Below the pieces are notes generated by a model. It did no database searches. It was not told where the DNA came from and worked only from the letters and a program-made list of their open reading frames with translations. From contig CM042962.1 in the NCBI GenBank assembly GCA_023678885.1, positions 27,728,336 through 27,792,335 of the forward strand: a stretch of DNA of 64,000 nt. Direction: 5' to 3'. How positions within the stretch are numbered: position 1 is the stretch's first letter; every line of letters begins with the position of its first letter. The position numbers were made by a program, and so were the translations under genes. Origin of the DNA: Pogostemon cablin (taxonomy: Eukaryota; Streptophyta; Magnoliopsida; Lamiales; Lamiaceae). Positions 1 to 9,822 of the stretch are shown piece after piece.

Positions 1-182
1 ATCTATCTATAAATATATAAAAGCAAATGAATTGACTCTTGACCAAATTCAATTTTAATCTTGGCCATTAATTAATCAAACTCTAATCTTGACCATTGAT
101 AATTTATTTATCATTTGATAATAATTTCTGAACGTTTTTATAAGTAGAATTCGGTGCCATTTCCTAAATTTTAACAAAATTT

Positions 183-1254
183 GTGGACCATTTTATAATT
201 ATCAAAAGCTCTGTGAAAAAAATTAATTTTGAAACCCTAATTTCATGCACTCTTCATTTCGCTGATCTCTCCGCCACTCTCATCTCCCTATTCACTGCGC
301 CACTGCCGTCGCTTCCACCAACACCACCCATCGCCGTCGCCGTCGCCGCTGCCACTGCCACTGCCACCAACACCACTTATCGCCGTCGCCGCACCTTTTC
401 TTTTTACGTTTCGAGTGCCTCTCCTTCCTTCGCCGTTAATCAAGCCGCTGATTTGAACAGATACTTGCCGAAATCGTGTTTGTTCAACATTCTTACGGTT
501 CCTTTCTGTGGAAAAATCATTTTAATTCTATTTTTGAGTGTGTAAATCATGTGTGCGATTTGTTTCTTTTTTTTCTGATCGTGAATTGATTTTGTATATA
601 CTTTTTTCCTTTACAATGATTTGTAATTTTTAAATAGGCATGTGAGCCTGTAATGATCAAAAAGCACTAATCACTTACTTTTGAATAAATATGCAGATTT
701 AATAAAGAAGGCATGTGAGCTTATATTTTCCGTTGGTCGTGTTGTGCTTGCATGTCTGAAATGAAGACATGATGATTTATTTATTTATTATTATTATTAT
801 TTTGTCTTATTTGAGTTTTGTCCTCTTGGGTGATTTGTTATTTTTATTGGGTCTGTTAATCTGTATCATATCTTGGGAGCAAATTGTGCATGAATGGATT
901 TCTTTTATCTGTAATTGTTTGTTATTTTAATTGGTTTTGTATGCCTGTATCTTATCTGGAATTATTGCTTGATGATTTATTTGGCTTATTGTAAAAAAAA
1001 AATTGTTTACTGCCATTAACACTCATACTGTGTTCATGGTGATTAGAAATAGAATAAGTTTTTACTTCGTTAGGCGGTCATATAATTTCCATTGTTGATT
1101 TGTCAAGTTTGTAACATTGCTTTATTTTACCATTTCTTTATTTGCTTTTGTATTATTTTTTCCGTTATTATTTCTCAATTCATGACAAATGTCTCATGTC
1201 ACTTTCTTATCCAATTAGATCTCTAAACTGAAATTAATTAAAATTTTGTTCTAA
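183..1254. other. Gene-like 5' segment, no convincing coding frame
   Basis: Positions 183-545 can be read as 120 residues, but the product is a Ser/Pro/Ala/Thr-rich sequence built on CCGTCGCC/GCCACTGCC-type trinucleotide runs at about 305-390, and I recognise no domain. The AAACCCTAA near 232 and the pyrimidine-rich run after it look like the 5' leader of a plant gene. The following 700 bases are T-rich with intron-like composition. Together this may be a captured promoter and first exon within the larger element. I do not call a protein here. Confidence 0.3.
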
Positions 1255-1270
1255 TGTAGGTTCCTATTTA

Positions 1271-1275
1271 GTATG
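1271..1275. repeat. Left target-site duplication GTATG of solo LTR
   Basis: Five bases directly before the LTR's TGTAAC start, repeated exactly at 2481-2485. Confidence 0.8.
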
Positions 1276-2480
1276 TGTAACAACAAAATTTGTATGTATT
1301 AAATAATAAACACAAAAGAAATTACAGAGAAAATCCGAGATGGATTGAATTTGAGAATTGAAGTAAACAGCTTCTATTTATTCTCTGATTCCTCTCTTGA
1401 GTTGACTTCTTGACTTTTTTAACTTTCTGAGTCAGATCTTCAGATGAAGCTTGTTCGAGCTCTGATTTGGGGCTTTATAACGTTTGTCCGGAGGCATCGA
1501 GTCTTTGATCGGATTGAACATTGACTTGAATTTGTTGTGAAGTACGCCGCTCAATTTGATAGAACGTTGACTTCACGGAGACTGCTGAATGAACTTGATA
1601 TGAAGAACACCGGATCAAAGAGACTTAGCACCTTGATCTTTGATCGGCTGTTGTTCTTGACTTGAATATCACTTGAACTTGACTTGAAGGTCTTGAATGT
1701 TCTTAACTTGTATCTTCGCTTGACTTGGATCTTGACCTTCGCTTGATCTGGATCTTGATCTTTGCTTGATCTTGACCTTCGCTTGATCTGGATCTTGATC
1801 TTTGCTTGATCTTGACCTTCGCTTGATCTGGATCTTGATCTTTGCTTGATCTTGACCTTCGCTTGACTTGGATCTTGACCTTCACTTGATCTTGATCTTC
1901 GCTTGACTTGGATCTTGACCTTCACTTGATCTTGATCTTCGCTTGATCTTGATCTCTTATCGGAGGCGGCTGGTTAGAAGAATATCGGATCGGAGGGGCT
2001 TGACACCTTTATCTCTGATCGGAGGTGGTTGGATGGAAGAACGCCGAATCAGAGGGGCTTAGAATCTTGATCTCTGATCGCAGACCGTTCTTGACTTGAA
2101 GATGCTTGAAGATCTCAAGGAAGCACTGCTCGTATTCTTGATCTCTTCAGAAGCACGTCTTCAAGTGTTTTTTTGTGTGTCTGGAATGAATGGAGGAGGG
2201 CTCCTTATATAGGTGAAGGGTGAGGATGCCCCATAAATAACTCGCAGTCTGATTGGTGCAGGGCTGATTTGACATGATTCTGCAGGCTTGGGCCTTTCAC
2301 TTGCTTAGACCTTAAGTCAGACTTATTTGACTGGATCTGGCCTAATTATCAATTATTTACTCATTTATTTTAGGAATAGATTTATTTAAATTCCATAATA
2401 AATAAATAATTAATTGATAATTATTGGATTAATTTACCACATATTTTCCTTTAATAGGCAATAAAATTCAAGTGCCTACA
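1276..2480 (-). mobile_element. Solo LTR with GTATG target duplication
   Basis: The 1205-bp segment begins TGTAACAAC and ends GTGCCTACA, the TG...CA pattern of LTRs. It is flanked by a perfect 5-bp direct repeat GTATG (1271-1275 and 2481-2485). No internal region, primer site or second LTR is present, so it is a solo LTR left by recombination between two LTRs. On the minus strand a canonical TATA box (CTATATAAGG, about 2212-2221) lies about 265 bp from the U3 end and is followed by a long leader. This makes minus the likely sense strand. A tandem-repeat array occupies part of it (separate entry). Confidence 0.85.
1670..1965. repeat. Short tandem array inside the solo LTR
   Basis: Repeats of about 40 bp built from CTTGATCTTGACCTTCGCTT and CTGGATCTTGATCTTTG, with several near-identical copies between about 1720 and 1880 and diverged ones on either side. 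Read on the minus strand the array stays open for over 100 codons as Lys/Arg/Ser/Gln-rich repeats, because the unit lacks stops. This is probably a by-product of the repeat unit and not a gene. Confidence 0.8.
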
Positions 2481-2485
2481 GTATG
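2481..2485. repeat. Right target-site duplication GTATG of solo LTR
   Basis: Matches 1271-1275 exactly and follows the terminal CCTACA of the LTR. Confidence 0.8.
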
Positions 2486-2999
2486 ATCTACTACGGTCTT
2501 CTTGAAACCATTCTTCAAAGGAGTAACAATTCCAATTCCATTTAATATCCAAGGTTTGCGTAGTTCTTTGAGTGATCCATTTCTTATTTTGATTTCATTT
2601 TGACAACAAAACTTTGATAAGTTTGTTTCGAATTAACCTTATATATTCTTCATGAAGGAGTCTTGAAGGGAACCACTTATGTATTCCCAAATTCTTTCAT
2701 GACAAAAAAGTATAAGGTATGTTTTATACATTCCTATTAATTTTTTTAATTCAAACTTGCTAGCATAACGAGGTAACACATATAACGTTAATCTGCGTCT
2801 GTTACAAATTGTTGCTTATAATATTTCTCCAGCTTTTGTTTTGTAAGTTTAACAGTCTACTTATTTTGATGCTAAATTATAATATTTTATGCTTTCATCG
2901 TGAATCAGGTTTGCCTAACTTTTACAGGTTCTGCTGTGAACATATTGAGGGATTTCATATGGTGAAAGTGGTTTACACGAAAGATGCTGAGAAGAGAAG
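2486..2999 (+). pseudogene. Unrecognised exon-like fragment beside the retrotransposons
   Basis: This stretch is not transposon-like. It contains short open segments with intron-like gaps: about 2485-2560 (reading as FFKGVTIPIPFN in one frame), about 2650-2715 (GVLKGTTYVFPNSF) and 2905-2999 (FYRFCCEHIEGFHMVKVVY). No known domain can be assigned with confidence. The solo LTR sits directly to its left and the truncated 5' LTR of the gypsy element begins at about 3000. The pieces therefore look like remnants of one disrupted gene or of a captured gene fragment. Confidence 0.3.
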
Positions 3000-4364
3000 C
3001 GATATACACCTTCCATATATATGAAATTTCTTCCTACCCAAGAAAATCTTATCATATCTCGTCTATTATCAAAGAAATATTTTCCCTGCTATCACTCCCA
3101 AATTTATTCTCTTTACTAAGGAAAGTTTGACTCCCTTGCACGTTAATTTTTTTTTGGATTTGTCTCATTCATTCAAATATAAAATCGATCATTCTTTCGT
3201 TCATACACATCCAACTTTTATTTTTCACACGGCTGCTCTCATACGAAGGGAGAAGGGTTTCGACTGGGCTGACCACGACATTCAACTCTCGAATCCAAGA
3301 CTTTTACGTAATCGATAGGTGGGATTTATTATGTGTTATTTATGTATTTAAAACCCTACATGATGTGATTATACATGAACATGCTATATTATCCATTAAT
3401 TATTAAGTACAAGTCAAGGGTATTGAATCGCGATGCTTGCCAACAAGGGTATTGAACCGAAAGGTGCTTACAACATGATTTGAAATTTCAAGTTACAAGT
3501 GTAAGAATTTTTGTTTCACTCGTAGTAGCGTTTGAATGATAAATAGTGCGTAATTTATTTCACTGAGCGGTGGATTGCTCACTCCCTATGATTTACCCCT
3601 TTTCAGGTTAGCGTGGCGGTAGCGTACGAGCGAAAAGTGTCGAGCAAGAGGAGACTATAATAAATTTTAATAAATTTGCAGCCCTGTCTCGTTCTATTTT
3701 ATCATGACATGGATACACTATACATTTATTTTCGTACTATTACAACATGTTTCGGTTTGCTGCTCTGGGTCAAAACTGATGATCTTTAAGAACTTCTTTC
3801 AATAAGAAGTTATTTGGTATTACATGTGTTGAATTGATTTGTAATTAAAATAATAATTTTTGTGTGATTAGTGACTGACAGGTACTTATTTGTGCAAATG
3901 TACATGCATACATTAATTGATTTTATTGAGGTGTAATATGTTACTGCATGTCTAAGTTTTAAGTTATAGATTGATAAGTCCTGCAAGTTTGTGTGTCAAT
4001 TTGTGGGAAATAAACTTGTAGTTCTTTTCTTAAAAGATTTTTGCTAAATACTCTTTTAATAAAATTTAAGTTGCAAAAACTTAAAAAACTTAATCCTTAA
4101 TTAATTTTCTTATTAATTTGCATTATTTGATCAAAGTATGTTGAAACTTATAGGACCAAAATCTTATTTATCTTTTTTTTACATTGCATTAATCATATAA
4201 AGGTTGATTGAAACTTATGAGGCTTGTTCCTTATTTTATTTCCTTTAGTTTTGTATTATTTGCCAATTTAAATGTTTGGCCATGCCCCTTTTTTTTAAAA
4301 AAAAAAAGCCTTTTATTTAAGGATTTTACGTATAAATAAGTATTTTTAAAATTGGGGTGTGACA
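3000..4364 (+). repeat. 5' LTR, truncated at its left end
   Basis: Aligns along its whole length with 9949-11309 of the 3' LTR, with only scattered differences (mainly transitions and homopolymer length). It lacks the first roughly 126 bases present in the 3' copy, including the TGTAACATCCC terminus. The join to unrelated sequence is at about 2999/3000. It ends in GGGGTGTGACA at 4364, just before the primer site. Confidence 0.9.
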
Positions 4365-4367
4365 GTT

Positions 4368-4379
4368 TGGTATCAGAGC
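4368..4379 (+). other. Primer binding site, initiator-Met tRNA
   Basis: TGGTATCAGAGC, complementary to the 3' end of plant initiator methionine tRNA, three bases after the 5' LTR ends. Confidence 0.93.
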
Positions 4380-4720
4380 AGGTATGCGATTCTGCATACT
4401 TGTTCAAAAAAAATTATTTTATTTCTATCTTCCGCATATGCATATGTAAATGATTTATTTGCCATGAAAATATACATGAATAATTTTAATAATAATTAAG
4501 TCTCTTGCTACGCATCAACGAGTATGACGCCCACACCAAACAAGGTATGAAAGATTTAAAATTTGCAACTATGTTTACATGTGAAATTATGTGCAAGTTA
4601 TGTTTTATTATCCCATGTGTATAAGTTTATGAATTACTATGCAAGATAGTTTGTTCTTACGTGATAAGAGGAACCGTGTTATGGTAGTTGGACAATATAG
4701 CTAGAAAATAAGCTTACAGA

Positions 4721-5110
4721 AATTATCAGCGCGATACACGCCATGATTTGGCAACACACATTGCTATAATGCTGCAAGAATGGAGAGAGGTTCGAGATTT
4801 TGGAGACAGAATCACTAACTATTGGGCTTGCGTGAAGCTGATTAACACTTTACCCCTGGCATGGAGGGAGGTCGCCTATCCCATTTTCACGGCTGGGCTG
4901 CGACACAATATAAATCAAGAGGTTCCACAAATAAGCTATCATGTGTTCACCGTACAGTTGTTCGAGAGAGTGGTTCACTTCCAACCACCACCTCCTGGAC
5001 ACATCGTAGATGCTCCGGAGAATGCTCTCATCGAGGGATTCTATGGAATTCCTGATGAAGAAGAACCCGAAGAAGACCCTGAAGAGGATCCTAAGGAGAA
5101 TGTTGAATAA
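4721..5110 (+). CDS. Extra open frame between primer site and gag
   Basis: An uninterrupted frame of about 130 codons ends in TAA at 5108-5110. It has no ATG until 4769, so the real start or a splice join is unclear. The product has a mixed N-terminal half (the run MLQEWREVRDFGDR is near the start) and a strongly acidic Glu/Asp/Pro tail. It resembles no standard retrotransposon domain I know. It is intact while the downstream gag-pol is full of stops, though its short length could explain that. It may be a leader-encoded accessory protein of this element family, a captured gene piece, or chance. Confidence 0.3.
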   Translation, partial: NYQRDTRHDLATHIAIMLQEWREVRDFGDRITNYWACVKLINTLPLAWREVAYPIFTAGLRHNINQEVPQISYHVFTVQLFERVVHFQPPPPGHIVDAPENALIEGFYGIPDEEEPEEDPEEDPKENVE

Positions 5111-5505
5111 ATTCATGCCAGCAATTATTTTAGCTTCTAGTAATATTTATTATTAACCTTATGATGGAAGATTTGACTTTTGCCTTCAGTATTTGACATC
5201 TACGATATTCATTTTGAGACAATTCTTTATTTGTGGCACGAATGGAATTATTTTTTTTTTATTATTATTAGTTAACCTTCTAATTACGTGCCTCTATCAT
5301 TTAATTATTTTGTAGACGATGTTATGAAATGCCTTATTATTATTATGATTACTAATCATCATCCTGAGCTAGTATTAAATACTTGTGCATTGATGATTGA
5401 AGGATGCCTCCGAGAAGAGCGCCTTAGGTTAACAACGTTCAGGTTAACGACAACCAAGCGAATAACAATCAGCAGCCAGGAGCAAATGAAGACGCCTATG
5501 CCAAG

Positions 5506-6341
5506 GTGATGAAGCAATTCCGGTCCTACACACCGTCTATCTTCAAGGGACGTGAGGGACCCGAATATGTGGAAGAGTGGTTGAGGTCACTCGAAAAGAC
5601 TTTCCGCTCCATGAGGTGCAACGATCGGTATCACATCTACTATACGTCATACCAGTTCACAGAAGATGCGGATCATTGGTGGGATTCATACTGGAGAATG
5701 AGACCTGATGAGGACCCTGAAGCTATCACATGAGAGACATTTAGGAGGATAGTGCTGGAGAACTACTATATGTGGACTCACCGAGCTAAAATAGAGCGCG
5801 AGTTCTACAATTTCAAGCAAGAAAATCAGATTGTGGTTGAATACGAGTGGTGATTCAATCAAATAAGCTAGTAGATACTGAAGAGAAACGAGCTCAGAAG
5901 TTGGTGGATGGCCTGTGCCAAGACATTCAGGATGCTATGGCTTCTCTGCCTGAGATGGGATATGCTGATACTTTTCAGAGGGCTCAAAAGATAGAAGCTT
6001 GTTTTGAGAGGGGACGTGCTAATGTAGATCGATGGAGAACTCAGGCAAAAGAAAGTGGGAGAACTCCAGCTCTGGAAGGAACAACAACAACAAACAGCCA
6101 AGGGCCAACACTAATCCGCCCCCAAATGCTCAGAACACAAATCCACTTTGCTCGAAATGTGAGAAGAGACACGATGGTGAATGCCTTAAAGGTCAGGAAA
6201 GATGCTTCAGATGCCACAAAGTCGGGCACAGAATTCAAGATTGTACCAAACCACGTAACTATGTGCCAGGCCGCAGGGGACAGCCTGCAAGAGGAAATCA
6301 AAGGCAAGCTACCGGAGGTCAAGGAAGAGTGTTTGCCATGA
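5506..6341 (+). pseudogene. gag remnant with zinc knuckle
   Basis: Encodes the retrotransposon capsid region, recognised by runs such as YVEEWLRSLEKTFRSM and ADHWWDSYW typical of the plant retrotrans_gag domain. The frame is broken by TGA at 5731 and again near 5847, both where related elements have Trp and Arg codons. It then shifts frame. A CX2CX4HX4C zinc knuckle (CFRCHKVGHRIQDC) is readable at about 6200-6241 in another frame, which confirms at least one frameshift. In an intact element this protein packages the RNA; here it cannot be made whole. Confidence 0.85.
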
Positions 6342-6384
6342 ACCAGATAGAAGAGGATAAGGAACAAGGAGTCACTACAGGTAC

Positions 6385-6711
6385 TTTATCAGTGGGTAAC
6401 TCCCAAGCTTCACATTGTTTGATACTAGTGCATCACATTCTTTTATATCTGCTAAGTACTGTCGTAAGATTTATTGTAAACTAATCAAGAGTGACGAGCC
6501 TCTTGAGATTAGTCTGCCTTCGGGAGAGAAGATTCTCACGCATTCATTAGTGGATAGCCTCGACGTATACATTGAAGGGATCAACTTTAGCACCAAACCC
6601 TACATTATGGACATGCATGGGTCCGATTTAATACTAGAAATGGATTGGCTTACACACCATCAAGCCATCTTCAGGTGCAAGGAGCGAGAAGTGATCTTAA
6701 CAGTGCCATGA
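6385..6711 (+). pseudogene. Retropepsin-like protease remnant
   Basis: The run FDTSASHSFIS (about 6418-6450) corresponds to the active-site loop of chromoviral aspartic proteases, usually FDSGASHSFIS. The catalytic Asp is kept, but the residue after it is Thr and the Gly position is Ser. The frame ends at a TGA at about 6709 and is out of frame with both the zinc knuckle and the reverse transcriptase. It would process Gag-Pol in an intact element. Confidence 0.8.
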
Positions 6712-7040
6712 TCCAAAGAAAAAATCGTCCACAAGATCAAGAGTGGTGTGATACCCCGAGTTTTGTCTGCCGTGAAAGCAACAAAGATACTTAAGAAGAA
6801 GTCGTGTCAAGGATACTTAGTGAACATTGTGGACTCTAAGATCTCAGAAGTGTCACCCAGCGACATACCAGTAGGCGGTACTTTCTAGACGTCTTTCTGG
6901 AGGAATTGCCAGGGATACCTCCGAATCACCAAGTAGAATTTTCGATAGATCTACTTCCTGGATCAGCACCGGTTTCTAAGGCCCCTTATAGAATGGCACC
7001 ATTGGAATTACAAGAGCTGAAGATTCAACTGCAATAGCTT

Positions 7041-8249
7041 TTGAACTTGGGATTTATTCGCCCAAGCGTATCACCATGGGGAGCACCGGTTCTATTCATC
7101 AAGAAGAAGGACGGTTCGATGAGGATGTGTATTGATTACCGTGAGCTCAATCAGCTGACAGTAAAGAACAAGTATCCCTTATCGAGAATCGAAGACTTAT
7201 TTGATCAACTTGAAGGAGCTAGTACCTTTTCCAAGATTGACTTAAGATCCGGATACCACCAGTTGAGGGTGAAGGAGACAGATATTTCTAAGACAGCTTT
7301 TAGGACTCGGTATGGACATTACGAGTTCGTTGTAATGCCATTTAGCTTAAGTAATGCACCTGCTGTGTTTATGGACCTGATGAATCGAGTTTTCCACCAG
7401 TATCTCGATCAGTTTGTCATAGTCTTCATTGATGACATTCTGGTTTACTCTAAGGACGAAGCACAACATGAGGAACACTTGAGATTGGTATTTGAAACAC
7501 TTCGCAAGGAGAAGCTGCACTTGAAGTTTAAGAAATATGAATTTTGGTTGAACCAAGTCGCCTTCCTTGGACTCGTGGTGACATCGCAAGGAATCGAGGT
7601 GGATCCATCGAAGATTGAAGCTATGAATCAGTGGAGGACGCCATCAAATGTACAAGAAGTTCGGAGTTTCTTAGGACTAGCGGGCTATTACTGGAGGTTT
7701 ATTGATGAATTTTCAAAGATAGCCGGTCCTTTGACGCGCTTGACTCGGAAAGGCAAAAAGTTTGTTTGGTTTGAGAAGTATGAAGAGAGTTTTCAGAAAT
7801 TGAAGCATGACTTGACCACAGTACCAGTCTTGACGATACCTAATCCAAACGAAGAATTCACTGTCTAAGGCGATGCATCAAAACAAGGACTTGGATGTGT
7901 TTTGATGCAACATGGGAAAGTTATTGCATACGCTTCCAGACAGTTGAGGCTGCATGAGGTGAACTACCCTACACATGATTTGGAGTTGGCAGCAGTTGTG
8001 CATTCCTTGATGATTTGGCGATACTACCAATATGGAGGAAGATATGTGATCTTCACAGACTACAAGAGCCTGAAATATCTTTTCACTCAAAAGGAGCTCA
8101 ACATGAGACAGCGAAGATGGTTAGAGTTGGTGAAGGACTATGATTGTTCAATTGAGTACCATCCAGGCAAGGCTAACGCGGTAGCCGATGCCTTGAGCCA
8201 AAAAACCAAATGGAGCTTAATAGTTTACATACCAAGCATGAGGAGTTGA
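7041..8249 (+). pseudogene. Reverse transcriptase and RNase H remnant
   Basis: The 7041-7868 frame holds the RT palm and fingers: KKKDGSMRMCIDYRELN, the FSKIDLRSGYHQL motif with its catalytic Asp, and FIDDILVYS with the Asp pair, so the RT catalytic residues are kept. TAA at 7866-7868 stops the frame exactly at the start of RNase H. The same frame resumes with GDASKQGLGCVLMQ and continues to the YHPGKANAVADALS end motif near 8200. The usual N-terminal part of RT before residue MNLGFIRP is separated by a TAG-type stop at about 7036. The remnant is recognisable but interrupted. Confidence 0.92.
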
Positions 8250-9304
8250 TCAAGGAATTTGCCAAGATGCAAATCGAGTTGGTAACATCACCCTCCTGCA
8301 CAAGAGCGATCATTGCATCATTGGAGATCCTACCGAGTTTGAAAATGGAGATAAAGGGAGCTCAAAAGCAAGATCACTTTTTGCAAGGAATGAAGAAGAA
8401 GGCACAAGGAAGCGAATATAATGGCTTCAAGGTAGATGATGAAGAAGTGTTGACATTAAATGGAAGAATATGTGTTCCAATGGTTGAAAAATTAAGAGAG
8501 AAGATTTTAGGAGAAGCACATGAAGCTCCATACACCGCTCATCCGGGAGGAACAAAGATTTATCAAGATTTGAAAGAAAGATTTTGGTGGAGGAGAATGA
8601 AGCGAGATATCAGATACTTTGTTGAAAGATATTTAACTTACCAACAAATTAAGATCGAACACCAGCGACCATCCTGAAAGCTTAAACCACTCAAGATTCC
8701 GGAGTGGAAATGGGAGCAAATCGCCATGAATTTTGTTGTAGGACTACCAAGATCGTCAAGGGAAAACCACGCCATTTGGGTCATTATTGATCGATTGACT
8801 AAATCGGCGCATTTCTTACCAGTGAAGATGACATTCAAGATGGAGCAGTTCACTCAGTTATATGTTCAAGAAATAGTGAAGCTTCATGGTATACCAATTT
8901 CAATAGTGTCTGATAGAGATGCACACTTTACTTCGAGATTTTGGGAAAGTCTGCACAAGGCCATGGGAACAAGATTAAATTTCAGCACAGCCTATCACCC
9001 GCAAACTGATGGACAGTCGGAAAGAACGATACAAATTTTGGAAGATATGCTAAGAGCTTGTACTCTTGACTTAGACGAAGCATGGGAGAAGTTTCTACAT
9101 TTGGTCGAGTTCGCATACAACAACAGCTATCAAGCGACCATAAAGTTGGCCTCTTATAAGGCACTTTATGGAAGGAAGTGTAGATCACCATTGTATTGGG
9201 ACGAAGTTGGTGAGAAGGCTACCCTAGGCCCCAAAATGATAGAAGAAACAGTGGACAAGGTCAGAATCATTCGAGAAAGAATCAAGTCTGCTCAAGATAG
9301 ATAA
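8210..9304 (+). pseudogene. Integrase remnant with mutated zinc finger
   Basis: The frame shifts relative to RNase H. The HHCC zinc-binding segment starts with HPGGTKIYQDLKERFWW, but the usual CLTCQQ run reads YLTYQQ (about 8633-8645), so both zinc-ligand cysteines are tyrosine. A TGA follows at 8675. The catalytic core (8726-9304) keeps the DDE triad: Asp in VIIDRLTKSAHF, Asp in SDRDAHFTS and Glu in TDGQSERTIQ. The core frame ends in TAA at 9302. In an active element this enzyme inserts the cDNA; here it is not functional. Confidence 0.92.
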
Positions 9305-9783
9305 AAGTCTTATGCTGATCAAAGAAGAAGAGATCTACAATTTGAAGCCGGAGAACATGTCTTCTTAAAGGTTGCATCCACAAAAGGTGTTATACGATTC
9401 GGGAGGAAGGGAAAGCTTAGGCCTCATTTTATCGGGCCATTTGAAATGCTTGAAAGAATCGGAGTACTAGCTTATCGCTTGGCTTTGCGCCCAAATTATC
9501 TACGGTTCATAACGTCTTTCATGTGTCGATGCTAAGGAAGTATGTTCATGATCCAAGTCATGTGGTGAACTTCTCAACACTCAAGATTAGAAAGGACCTA
9601 ACTTACGAAGAAGAACCTGAGGCAGTCTTAGAAAGGAAGATCGTAAGAGCTCGAAATCATGACGTGTCATTCATTAAAGTGCAATGGAGTCGACACACGG
9701 AAGATGAGGCCACATGGGAAAGAGAAGATGAGATACAAGCAAGATACCCCTCTTTCATTACGGGTAAGACATTTATACTATGA
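9305..9783 (+). pseudogene. Integrase C-terminal region with chromodomain
   Basis: After a stop and a frame change, 9523-9783 reads through the end of integrase (VSMLRKY-like, PSHVVNFS) into a chromodomain: VLERKIVRARNH, VQWSRHTEDEATWERED with the conserved aromatic Trp positions, then QARYPSFI. Chromodomains direct integration of this clade into particular chromatin. It ends at TGA 9781-9783. The segment 9305-9522 holds the GKLRPHFIGPFE-type motif in a shifted frame. Confidence 0.88.
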
Positions 9784-9822
9784 TAGAATTTCGAGGACGA
9801 AATTTTTATTAGAAGGGTATGA
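9784..9822 (+). other. Polypurine region before the 3' LTR
   Basis: GAATTTCGAGGACGAAATTT followed by a short purine run AGAAGGG just before TGTAACATCCC. This arrangement is shared by Tekay/Del elements and marks the site for plus-strand priming. The purine run is broken by T bases. Confidence 0.6.

Noticed and set aside
183..545. 120-residue open frame near the left edge
   Set aside because: Composition is driven by trinucleotide runs, there is no domain or clear start context, and the surroundings look like a leader and intron.
1551..1925. Lys/Arg/Ser-repeat frame on the minus strand
   Set aside because: It is a by-product of a tandem repeat unit without stops inside a solo LTR.
1255..2480. 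Solo LTR start at TGTAGG (1255) pairing with CCTACA (2480)
   Set aside because: The inverted match is attractive, but the flanks do not match. Starting at 1276 gives a perfect GTATG duplication.
2486..2999. B3 DNA-binding domain gene
   Set aside because: A few residues suggested B3, but the conserved order could not be found; left as an unrecognised fragment.
6041..6367. Minus-strand frame of 108 codons opposite gag
   Set aside because: Shadow of the retrotransposon coding strand; no family resemblance.
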